Assembly: GCA_002943765.1 (NCBI GenBank)
Contig: PQWQ01000006.1
Coordinates: forward strand, 1,798,001-1,862,000
Length of the DNA: 64,000 nt
Reading direction: 5' to 3'
From: Psoroptes ovis
Taxonomy: Eukaryota > Arthropoda > Arachnida > Sarcoptiformes > Psoroptidae
This document shows positions 41,697 through 52,760 of this stretch, one piece after another. Each line of letters opens with the position of its first letter. Positions within the stretch are counted from its first letter, which is position 1. The notes beneath the pieces were generated by a model. The model was not told the origin of the DNA. It saw only the letters and a list, made by a program, of their open reading frames with translations, and made no database searches. The translations under genes and the position numbers were made by a program.

Positions 41697-43830
41697 ATGG
41701 CTACTTCATCTGCTACAACGGTTACAAATCATAACCATAATAATCACAATAATAATGATAATAATTCACAACAAACATCATCACCGCAAACAACTAATGG
41801 ATCGACAACAACGAATACGACTACGAAAAAAATTCCAATTCATTTGCAGGTAAAGACTCGAAAGTTAACGTGATCATACGGTTGTGTTTTCATGATTTTT
41901 TCCTTTTGAATTTTGCTATTTTTAATTTTAAGTATTTTCAATAATCAATTAATTGAGATTTTCATTTGTTTTGTTTTCTCTCAGAGTTCACAAAATCGTA
42001 TTTTGATCAAAAATGGTAAATTAGTCAATGATGATGCCATTTTCAAAGCCGACATCTACATTGATGATGGAATCATAAAGTAATTTATTATTTTCTTTAT
42101 TTTACTTTTGTTTTTAAATTTTATCCACTTTTATATGAAATAGAGATATTGGTCCACATTTGATTGTACCAGGTGGTGTTAAAACGATTGATGCTAATGG
42201 ATTTTATGTTCTGCCCGGTGGTATTGATACCCATACACACATGGATGCAACATTTATGGGTGCAAGATCTGCCGATGATTTTTATAGTGGAACACGTGCT
42301 GGTTTAGCTGGCGGTACAACGACTATCATGGATATTGTAATGACTGGTAAAGGTGAAAGTCTTATTGACGCATTCAAACGATACCGATTAATATCGGATG
42401 GTATTGCATGCTGTGATTATGCATTCCATGTTGCTATACCTGAATTTGTTAAAGGCAAAACCGATGTTGAAATGGAAACATTAGCTAAAGAATATGGTAT
42501 AAATAGTTTTAAAGTTTTTATGGCATACAAAGATGTTCTCATGTTGCGCGATGAAGATCTGATAAATGTTTTGATCAAATGCCGACAATTGGGTGCATTG
42601 CCACTTGTTCACGCGGAAAATGGTGACATCATTGATTACAATGTACGTAAATTAAAAAGTCTTGGCATCACTGGACCTGAAGGCCATCTTCAAAGTCGTC
42701 CAGAAGAAGTTGAAGCAGAGGCTGTACATCGCATAACAACAATAGCTAATCAAGTGAATTGTCCGGTTTATATTGTACATGTTAACAGTAAATCAGCAGC
42801 TGATGCTGTTGCTGATGCACGTAAACGTGGTTGCCTGGTTTACGGTGAACCAATAGCTGCTGGTATTGGCTCAGATGGAATACATTATTTCAATAAATGT
42901 TGGCATCATGCAGCTGGTCATGTTATGTCGCCACCACTCCGCCCTGATAGAACAACATCTGATCATTTGATTAACATGTTAGCTTCGGGGCAATTGCAAA
43001 CAACTGGTTCCGATCATTGTGTATTTAAATCGACTGAAAAAGCTCGAGGTATAAATGATTTTTCTTTGATTCCAAATGGTGTTAATGGTGTTGAAGAGCG
43101 TATGATGATTCTGTGGGAGAAAGCTGTTCGAACTGGAAAATTAGATCCTAGACAATTTGTTGCCGTGACCAGTACAAATGCAGCTAAGATATTTAATCTG
43201 TATCCTCGCAAAGGTCGTTTGGCAAAAGGCTCAGATGCAGATTTAGTTATTTGGGGGCCAAAACCACATATTATTCGTGCGGAAAATCATAATTCAAACA
43301 GTGATTTCAATATTTTTGAAGGAACGCAAATTTCATTTGGTCCATTGGTCGTAATCAGCAATGGACGTGTCGTATTAGATGAAAATGGATTACACGTAGT
43401 ACAAGGTGTTGGTCGTTATTTACCTTGTTCACCTAACTCGAGTTATGTATGGCATTCAGTTCGTGAACGCGAACGTCTATTACCGATTCGAATAGATCGA
43501 GATGATAAAGATGAACAAAAACAGCAACAACAAGCATCAGCACTTAGTGAACAACCATCTGCAGCTCTTAACCTTCAAAATGGCACAACACCACCAACTG
43601 CAACAATGTCTCTTACTCCACCGATTTTTCCTCAAATAATTGATCCAATATGTACTAGAGAAAATCAAGCAACGCCAAATTTTTACAAAGGAACTACACG
43701 ATCTGGTGTTCGTAATTTACAAGATTCATCATTCAATTTGAGTGGTGCACAAATTGATGATGACAAAATAGGTAAAACAGCTATTCGAGTTCAAAATCCA
43801 CCTGGTGGTAGATCTAGTGGAATTTGGTGA
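41697..43830 (+). CDS. CRMP: CRMP/dihydropyrimidinase (DPYSL family)
   Basis: Dihydropyrimidinases open the dihydrouracil ring in pyrimidine breakdown; CRMPs are their catalytically dead relatives that bind tubulin and act downstream of semaphorins. Exons 41697-41849, 41985-42079 and 42144-43830 give 644 residues. Unlike vertebrate CRMPs, this protein keeps the zinc ligands: HTH at about 113/115, the Lys in FMAYKD, His in LVHAENGD, His in IVHVNSKSAA and Asp in TTGSDHC. Yet it ends with a CRMP-type tail (FNLSGAQIDDDKIG and PPGGRSSGIW). In fly a single gene gives both forms by alternative splicing, which supports a dual role. Exon 1 is Asn/Thr-rich and ends KKIPIHLQ, matching the vertebrate KKSIPHIT boundary. 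A glutamine-rich insert near residue 530 separates the enzyme core from the tail. It is tail-to-tail with RpL12. Confidence 0.95.
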
Positions 43831-44093
43831 AAGCATTTGAAAAGCACAACGCATTTAGCAATCAATTCAACTAATTCATTCATTTGAAGCAATTAAACAA
43901 AAATTCAAGTCAATATCACAATTACATTCAAAATTATGAATGAAACAAAATTTCCTTCAAAACTTGATATACTAAAATACTTCAAAGTATACAAATTAAA
44001 TATATGAATTATCAATTAAAAAACAGTATTAAATTGAATTAAAAAAATTAAATTTTATTTGAATCATTGAAATATTTATTCAATTTTGAAAAT

Positions 44094-44661
44094 TCACTCA
44101 TCGGGAATTTCGATTTCACCATCTTTAATCTTGGAAATGATATCTTGTGGATGTTGACCATCAACTGTACAGCCAACAGAAACAGCTGTGCCAAGAATTT
44201 CTTTGACTGTACCTTCTAATTTACGTGCCATACTACGTGGTCTCATGGTCCGAGCAATTTTGATAATTTCGTCCATAGTCAAATTACCACTGTGTTTTAT
44301 ATTCTTTACTTTTTTACGGTCACGTGGCGGTTCTTTAAGACCTTTAATCAATAATGATGCAGCTGATGGCACAACTTCGATTTGTGCTTGACGATTTTGA
44401 ATAATCAATTTACAAGTTACTTTTAAACCTTTCCAATCGGCTGTTGCTTTAGCAATATCATCACCAACTTTTTTGGGTGATAAACCAAGTGGACCAATTT
44501 TAGGAGCAAGTGTTGATGTTGCACCTACCTCACCACCGACAGCTCTTAGATAAACTTAGTCATAATTAAAAATTGGAGAAAAAATGATTAAAAAACAATT
44601 CAATTTTTCGAGGGGAAAATTTACCAATTTTAATTTCATTTGGATCAACTTTTGGTGGCAT
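44094..44661 (-). CDS. RpL12: Large-subunit ribosomal protein L12 (uL11)
   Basis: Part of the GTPase-associated centre at the base of the 60S stalk. Exons in transcript order are 44625-44661 and 44094-44554, with codon G|TT split by a 70 bp intron. The protein is 165 residues, the normal length, starting MPPKVDPNEIKIVYLRAVGG. It has the conserved GPLGLSPKKVGDDIAKAT region, and ends GEIEIPDE. A TTTATT on the plus strand (44075-44080) is a possible poly(A) signal very close to the stop. Divergent from the TRIC gene. Confidence 0.97.
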
Positions 44662-45648
44662 TTTTTTCTAATGGTGTGGATGAGCTTTTTTCAAATATTA
44701 ATTAATCAATTAATAGCTCTACCAATTTTCAATTTGTTGCACCAAAGAATAAAATGCCAAATTATGGAAAAATTTAAATGGAAAAAAAAAATTAAATAAA
44801 TACACGAGGGATTGTGAATGCAGGAAAAGGAATGAAAACGAAAATATTGAATGAAGAAAAACAGCAAAATAAAAACATGCGCGGTAGCGGTACATGTGGC
44901 ATGATTTACAATTAATCGATACCAAAACTATCGATAGTTATTTTTGTGTATCTATTGCGTAATCCTACGTTCATTCAATTCATTTGCCCAATATGTTTTT
45001 CTATTTGAAATGGTTAGTTATGAATCAATGAAAATTATCTCGGATAACGAAAATTACTTTGATAATGGAGAAAAAGATAGCAAAAAAAGAAAGTCAAAAA
45101 AATATCACCAATTTTTACAAATGTTTTCACAAGATTTTTGTTCAACAAAAATGTTTCTAACATAGAAATAATGCGATAAAATAATTGATTTAAATTGCTG
45201 AATAGAAATTGAATTTGTACAGTGAATTCTGCATTCATTGTAAATAATGATGATCATGATTCTAATTATAAAACCGACATCTATATTTATTTATAATGTG
45301 AAAAAAAATTGAATCAGTATTCAGCGTTAATATATAGACATTAGAAAAGAATAACATCATTTAGCAAATAGTGTCTTTTATGTTTTTGAAAGATTTATAA
45401 TGTATGCATAATTAAAGGAAGAATTTTCTTGATTTGCTTCTTGTTTCTTTATTCGACCTCGGATAGATTCATTCTTTTTTGTTTTGAATGATGAATTGAT
45501 CGAGCACTAAAAAATAATAAAGAATTATTATAATTCTATCATTCATTATCGACCTTTAGTTAATCACAAAATATCCGCAGATATTTATCGAAATTTTCGA
45601 CTATTTAATTGATTAATTTGATTCAAAATTCAAATTATTCAATAAATA
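44662..45648. promoter_or_regulatory. Divergent upstream region of RpL12 and TRIC
   Basis: Nearly 1 kb between two head-to-head start codons. The 44870-44940 part is less AT-rich and holds two DRE-like sites. Short open frames here show no conserved sequence. Its size would accommodate two promoters, but transcription starts cannot be placed from sequence alone. Confidence 0.45.
44914..44936. promoter_or_regulatory. Paired DRE-like sites (AATCGATA and TATCGATA)
   Basis: AATCGATA at 44914-44921 and the perfect palindrome TATCGATA at 44929-44936 lie about 250 bp upstream of the RpL12 start codon. In Drosophila TATCGATA is the DREF-binding element, common in promoters of housekeeping genes. Use of the same site here is inferred. 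Confidence 0.45.
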
Positions 45649-46784
45649 ATGGATCCGATAATATTTTTGGACCTAGCCAATGAGCTGACACAGCTCAAAA
45701 TGTATCCTTATTTTGATGTTGCACATTATATTGTTACCGGTATTTATCTGCGCGATGATTTATCAACAGGTATGATATTTAGTTTAAAAATTTTTCCAAA
45801 TGATTGATTTTGAATGATTAACTCAATTTTTCATTTTCTATAGGATGTCATGTGTTTTCGAGGAAACATCCGTTTGCTTGTTGGATTTCATTCATGCTAT
45901 CAGCATTCGCTGGCAATATTCTATCATCATTTCTTCTTGGTGAACCGATTGTTTCAGCATTCAAAAGTACAAATCAAGTTATATTAGCAACTGCTGTTTG
46001 GTTTGTCATTTATTGTTCATTTTATTTTAATTTAAATCTTTGATATACCTTTTTTATCTCATTTTTCATAGGTATGTTCTATTCTATTCTCCATTCGATT
46101 TTGTCTATAAAATGATCAAATTTTTACCGTGTAAATTGGGCGTTATAATAATGAAAGAAATTATACGCTGTAAAAAGATAAACGATGGTGTTAATCATGC
46201 AGCTAGTCTTTATCCGAATTCATTCATAATCATGATAATTATTGGCACAGTCAAAGGAAATGGTAGTTCATTCTCGAAACTCCTTGAACGTTGTATTCGT
46301 GGAGTTTGGACACCGACTGCCATTGAATTTATGTCGCCATCATTGTAAGCCATTAACTTTTCTCTTTATTATTCTTTACTTTATTTTTAATTTTTCAATA
46401 GTGCGACCAAAGCCTCAATCGGTGCTTCAGTTGTGTTTATTCTTGATAAGAAAACAGAGTTGATATCTGCTCCGCATTCATTAGTGTATTTAGGTGTTGT
46501 CATATTTTTCATTTATTTCAAATTATCATCCGTATTATTGGGCATCCATGATCCATTTTTACCATTTGAAAATCTTGTTTCAGCATTATGTTTTGGTGGA
46601 ATTTGGGATTCATTATCTGATTTCATAACCTGTAAGAAATTCCAGTTGAAAACGAATTGATTTCAAATATAATTCATCATTTTTTTTCTTATTCAATATA
46701 TTAGCTAAAAATTTGTCAGAAAACGGAACATTGAAAGCTGATATGTCATTGAAGAATGGAAAATCTGAGAAAAAGACGAATTAA
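45649..46784 (+). CDS. TRIC trimeric intracellular cation channel (TMEM38)
   Basis: Potassium-permeable channel of ER/SR membranes that supports calcium release by counter-ion flow. Exons 45649-45769, 45844-46000, 46072-46344, 46402-46631 and 46705-46784 give 286 residues with all phases consistent. Recognisable family sequence: YFDVAHYIVTG near the N terminus, KHPFACWISFMLSAFAGNI, FYSPFDFVYKMIKFLPCKL and TVKGNGSSF, then several more hydrophobic segments, consistent with the seven-helix TRIC fold. The lysine in the VKGNG loop corresponds to the conserved basic pore/lipid-binding region. The last four residues are KKTN, a KKXX-type ER-retrieval signal, which agrees with an ER location. TRIC-A versus TRIC-B cannot be decided; invertebrates generally have one gene. 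Confidence 0.94.
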
Positions 46785-47406
46785 TTAATCAAATGAAACG
46801 AAAATTCAAAATTATTTTTTCATAATATTTTTTCTGTTTGAAAAATTCTGTAAAAAACCAAATAATATCTTCTTTGAATCAAAATTGATGTTATTAAATT
46901 ATTTTGTTCTAATATTTTTTCAAAATAAAAAATATCAGATTGACAGATGGTAGTATTGTGCACTTGATTTTCATTTTTCGATCTCATCTATGAATGGGCT
47001 AAATTAATAATAAAATGAAAAAAAACACGCAAACAGTTTTATCAATTTTTAAGCATGAACTATAGTTATTATAACAGCGAAACGTTGAAAACGCATGCAA
47101 ATATTTCAATTTGATTGCGTACATCATCAAACATTTGTTGTTCATATTTTTATTGGCTATAGCCATTATTGTATACAAATGATTCATGAATAAATTTTTC
47201 TAATCAATTTGTTATTATAATTTTATGTTGAAAGTACTCTAAATTTTTTCATATCTAAAATTATTCATCATTGAAAAAAATTTGAAAACATTTGGTAAGC
47301 TTTTAGATTGATTTAGAGATTTATATGGTCATAATTAAAATTCTTATATTCTAATCAACGACTTAGCAATACATAATTTATATTAAATTATCCTTAAAAA
47401 GCCAAA
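46785..47406. other. Intergenic region between TRIC and CDV3
   Basis: TRIC 3' UTR and CDV3 upstream sequence. AT-rich; no coding frame or distinctive site recognised. Confidence 0.45.
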
Positions 47407-48311
47407 ATGTCAGCTGATTTAGATGATTTTTTTGCTAAAAAAGATAAACATCGTAAGAAGAAAAACAAAGGTATATCAAATGAAGATTTTGTACAAAAAT
47501 ATGAAAATAAATGTAAAGAAACAATTGAATCAAAAGAACAAACATCGAATCAATTATTAAGCAATTTAGAAGGTTTTGTAGAGGTTTGTTTTATCGATTT
47601 CTTTTGGTTTTAAAATTTTTTGATTGGCATATTTTTTTCAGGATGGCGAATGGGATGATTTTGAAGATGAAAATAAAGATTATTCAGGTTTGAAGATACA
47701 AGTTCTTACGCTGGAGTAAGTTTTTTATTTCTATCATTTTACATTATAATTTGTTATAATTTTTCCTATTTACAATTATTAGTGATGATGAACAACGTGA
47801 AAAAGAAGAAGAAGAAATTCGAAAAGAATCCATCGATAAACCATGGGGTCGTAAAGAAGATTCTGAAAATACTGAATCAAAAAATGATGATGACAAAGAC
47901 ACCAATGAAAATGACGATGGTGATAAAGAATTCGAAAAGGAAAAAGAATCAGATTCCACAACACTGCCAAATGAAAATAAGGATAAAAACACTGCGCAAG
48001 ATGGTGTTATAGATTTATCTCAAATATCAGCAGCTTTATTTAAATCAAGATTGAATCGTTCACAACAACCATCTGCTGTTGGTAGCAATAAAAAAGCGAA
48101 TTTCAGAATCGATGATGAAGCCGAATTTCCAGACCTTGGTGCAACAGATGAAGCAATAGCTGATGCAAAAACATTTCAACCTGTACGTTCAACATCAACA
48201 CGTGTAACTGAACCACCACCACCGTTACCTGGTCAATCATCGAAAAATGATAGAACAATATTGACTGAAAATAAATATAATGCATTAAGGAGTAATAAAG
48301 GTGCATGGTGA
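47407..48311 (+). CDS. CDV3 homologue
   Basis: Homologue of vertebrate CDV3 (carnitine deficiency-associated protein 3), a mostly disordered protein without a settled function. Exons 47407-47583, 47642-47715 and 47783-48311 give 259 residues. The diagnostic pieces are in the family order: DLDDFFAKKDKHRKKK at the N terminus, then GEWDDFEDENKDYSGLKIQ across exon 2, then KPWGRKE, then EAEFPDLG, and ENKYNALRSNKGAW at the end. The region between residues 100 and 160 is strongly acidic. No membrane segment or enzymatic motif is seen. The start codon begins the conserved N terminus, so it is well supported. Confidence 0.85.
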
Positions 48312-50584
48312 AAATTTTCAGGGAAAGAATCGAGCTCTGATCTAATAATGAACGATTGAACAAAACAAAACAAAAAATATTCATTGAAAAAATTGTGAAA
48401 CATCAAACAATTTAGGTTTAATATTCAAATTTTTCTTAATTTTATTATTATATTATGAATCAGAAAATAATTTATACAAATATTTTATATGATGAATTTA
48501 TACAAATCGCAACAAGACAAAAAAAATACCAGATTAGGCAATAGAAATAAACAAGAAAACAAATGGAAATTGTCAAATCCATCTTAAAAAAATTTTGCCT
48601 TAAATTTTATGTATCACATGCATTTCTTATTGATTCATTGATTTTTGTTGATTCAAATTAATTTCTTTGAATGAATGAATAAATAAACATTTATCTAAAA
48701 TATTTTTATCAGCAAAATTACATTGAAGAAAATTATAATGTACAAATTAATGATTTTACGATTTTATTTTTAAATGTCAAATATGTGAAGCTAATTTTTA
48801 AAAAGGAAAATTAAGGTAATTGTAGTAAATGCTTTTAGTTTTTTTTCAATTAAAAACTCTATGAAAAAAAGCACATTCAAATGCAATGAATATGTATGGA
48901 ATTTTCTAAATTTAGACTTTTACTCACATTATGTGCCGCTGTTTTAAAAGAAACTACACAAAGCAGACATGCAAGTACCCAAGCAATTATCATCATTAAT
49001 AAATCAATGAATCTATTTTGATTCCATCATCGATTTATTAATTTGTGAACGTTCTAATTTGATTTATTTGCATGATTGAAATAGATAGTTAAAATTGAAT
49101 GAAAATCTATCTGAAAATTGTTTCCTTATATCTTGTGCTTATGCGATAATCTTATGTGATTTCGAGCGAGAAAAAAACAATCAGAAAATCAAATGACAAA
49201 AAGTACATTCAATTTTGAATGGATGCTCTTCTAGGGAATTGACAATAATTGTGACGTTATTATTATGATTATCAAAAATGCCAGAGCAAAATTTTTGTAC
49301 ATTGTTCATAATATTTAGTCATAATATGATTTCAATGTTATGGAAATAAAAATAATGAAAGTGATTTCCATTGAAAATAATAATGATTTTTCGCTTTCAA
49401 TACATTTGAAAGAGAAATACTTGTCTTGCCATGAATCAAAAATTGAGTATGATTGTGGTAAACTTGCGCACGATTATGCATTGAATTTCTGATTTTTTTT
49501 CATTTCATTCAGACATCAAATTTTATGAGAACAATATTTGATAATCAAAGTAAAAATCACATGATTAGTGGCCACAAAAAAAAGTAAAAGTAAAAAAAAA
49601 CAAATGATATAACAAAAAACAAATGTATTCTCGAAAAAAAAATTTATGTATGAAAATTATATTAACAAAATAACTGTAAAATGATTTATGTATGGTATGA
49701 CGTCTTCAATGTCTTCAAATCCCAATGAATACAATTTATCAATTTTGATCAACATTAATTAATACAAACAATGAAAAGTGAATAAATTTAATTCATTGAA
49801 TTACATTCAATCATAATTATCCTTATTGTTATAAATACTTGTTTGTGGAATCACCATCGAGATAATTCATTCATGTACTTGTAAATATGTACTTTTGATG
49901 TTAATTTTGTTTAATAAATGTATTTGTTGTTTATTCAATTTATATTGTTCTGAGAATGTGAAGATAAGAGAAAAAATAAGCTTATAATATTTTCTTCACG
50001 TTCAGTTAAACTAAACGAAAAAAATCATTGAAATATCAAAATAAACAAAAAACATCAAAACATTTCTCAATAAAAAACAATATAAACAACAAAATTACAC
50101 CGCAATGAAATGAATGAATTTAAATGAGAAAAATTTTCATCCAAAAATGAATAAATAATCAAATTGGAATCATTTGTTTATGTTTGGACTGTTTATTCAT
50201 ACATTCATTGATCTATCATCATATAAAATTACCGAAAAACCATATCATCATTCATCCCTTTTTTGTAATGTGTTTGTTTACATCAATCCGTTCAATTTGA
50301 TAGATATGATTTGATATGATTTTGGTCTTTTTCCACCGACAAAAAAATAGATATATTTGATTAAGTAATAATCAAATAATTATATCTTCAAATTTTTCAT
50401 AATCTTATGATATTTTTGTTTTTCAAAAATATTATCATCAGTTATTTTTAGTCAAATTTTAACGATTGATTAAAGGAAAAATTGCAAATATTTTGAATTA
50501 TTATTTATAATTGAATTGAATAAATTGAATTTTATTGCTGATATTTTTGATATAATTAAATTGGATTCATAAATTAGAAAAAAA
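48312..50584. other. 2.3 kb gene-free interval between CDV3 and PDK
   Basis: AT-rich DNA with CDV3 3' UTR at the left and the PDK upstream region at the right. No conserved coding frame was seen on either strand, and no convincing RNA gene or repeat family. Confidence 0.45.
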
Positions 50585-52080
50585 ATGAGAATAACCAGAA
50601 CACTTTTTCGTGAATTTTTGAAACAAGTTGATTATTATTCACGTTTCAATCCATCACCACTTTCAATTGAAAAATTTCTTCAATTCGGTATGTTTTGATT
50701 AGTTTTTTTTTGTTTAAAAATTAATGATCAATTGATTGTTTTTCATTCAAATAAATGTATAAAGGACAAGAAAAATGTGAAAAAACATCATTCCTATTTT
50801 TACGTAAAGAATTACCTGTTCGTATAGCGAACATAATGAAAGAATTACATTTATTACCAAATCGTTTATTAGAAATGCCTTCAGTTGAATTAGTTAAAAG
50901 TTGGTATGAAAGAAGTTTTGGTGAAATACTAAATTTTGAAAATCAATCACCTGATTCTTCCGAAATTTTGGAATCATTTTGTGATACATTGATTAAAATA
51001 CGTAATCGTCATTCAACTGTCGTCGAAACGATGGCTCAAGGTATTATTGAAATGAAGCAAACATCAGTTATTGATCAACATCTTGAACATTGTATACAAT
51101 ATTTTCTAAATCGTTTTTTAATGAGTCGTATTTCTATACGTATGTTAATCAATCAACATACTGCATTATTCAGCTCAGATTTAAATAACCAAAGTCCTAG
51201 AAATATTGGCTGTATCGATCCTAATGTAAGAATCTAGTTATTAGTTTCTTTAAGATTTAAAAAATTATTTTATAAATATTTAAAATAGTGTGACGTTAAA
51301 GCAATTGCTTATGATGCCTATGATAATGCTCGTTTTCTTTGTGACCAATATTATTTAACATCACCTGGAATCGATTTTGAAACATTTAATGGTAATTATC
51401 TTAAATTAAATTTTGGCGATTATTTTTGTCGACAATTATTTTTCTCACAGCTTCCGATCCAGATGGTCCTATGACAATAGTATACACACCTTCTCATTTG
51501 TATCATATACTGTTTGAATTGTATAAAAATGCGATGAGAGCAGTTGTCGAATCACATCAAGAATATGCTGATTTACCGCCAATCAAAACAATCATTGTTA
51601 AAGCGAAAGAAGATTTGACAATTAAGGTTGCACACTTCATTATTTGTTTTATAATTTATGAATTTAATAAATTTCTCATTTCAAATTCAGATCAGTGATC
51701 AAGGTGGTGGAATACCTCGTTCATTGCGTGATATGTTATTTCAATATATGTATTCAACAGCCCCACAACCATCAGCATCAGACTCAAATTCAGCACCATT
51801 AGCTGGTTATGGTTATGGTTTACCAATATCACGTCTTTATGCTAGATATTTACAAGGTGATCTTGTTATATCATCATTAGAAGGATATGGTACTGATGCA
51901 ATAGTTTATTTAAAAGTTTTATCAAGTGAAGCAAATGAATTATTGCCAGTATTCAATAAAACATCAACAAAACACTATACATCGAAACAAGGAACTCATG
52001 ATTGGAGTTCTGGCGGCAGCAGCAACACTAATACTAATGGTAATAGTAAATGGAATGATCGTATGAGTGTATCAAATTGA
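50585..52080 (+). CDS. Pdk: Pyruvate dehydrogenase kinase, mitochondrial
   Basis: Phosphorylates and switches off the pyruvate dehydrogenase complex in the mitochondrial matrix. Exons 50585-50687, 50765-51225, 51289-51391, 51451-51626 and 51691-52080 give 410 residues, normal for the family. The N-terminal half is the helical bundle, beginning with YYSRFNPSPLSIEKFLQFG and including the RNRHSTVVETMAQGI segment. The C-terminal half is a GHKL ATPase with N-box ELYKNAMRAVVE, G1 box DQGGGIP and G2 box GYGYGLPISRLYA. The residues around PSPLS and the acidic PVF(N)K tail favour PDK over branched-chain kinase. The last 40 residues are Ser/Asn-rich. The N-terminal basic residues could serve as a targeting signal. 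Confidence 0.95.
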
Positions 52081-52760
52081 TTATTCAATTATTATTATCA
52101 TGATATATTTCTTAATACTTTTTTATTATCCTACCATTTATTTCATAATCAATATTTCTTGAAAATGAACAAAACATACAGACAGAAAACTAATTTTTTT
52201 CATATTTTTTTTTCATTTATTTATTTATTTATTCACCTTGATTTGTGAAACCGGCAAAAAATGATTTTGAAAAACATTATATATCATGATATAAACAACA
52301 ACAAAAACATTAACAAAAATGACAAAAACCAAAAATCTGATTCAAAATTGATTCAATCATGTCTTCTATCAATCATGGATTTTCATCGATATTCGGAACA
52401 TGAATAACGTATTCAGATTCAAAAAAATTGTTATAATTGTTACAATTATCATTATGATTATTTATTAAAATTCATTTGTATAGTTTTGTATATTTATATG
52501 GAGAAAATCGTAAACGCTCATCATTATTATCATCAGTAAAAAACAGATAATATGAATTTTTTTTTTAAATTTTCATTAATTTAGGTAAAATATCATATTA
52601 ACAACAACGAAAAAAAATTGAGTGTAAACCAATTATTTTCAATAAGAAAGCAATATGTATTTTTTAATAAAAAATTTCATTCAATAATTTTGTCAAACAA
52701 TGATTGTCGATTAATTATTAGAATGTCAAAAAATGATTAGGTATTCACAAATCCAAATTT
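52081..52760. other. Intergenic region between convergent PDK and ACBD5 genes
   Basis: 3' UTRs of both genes. AT-rich, with no coding frame or structured element recognised. Confidence 0.5.
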
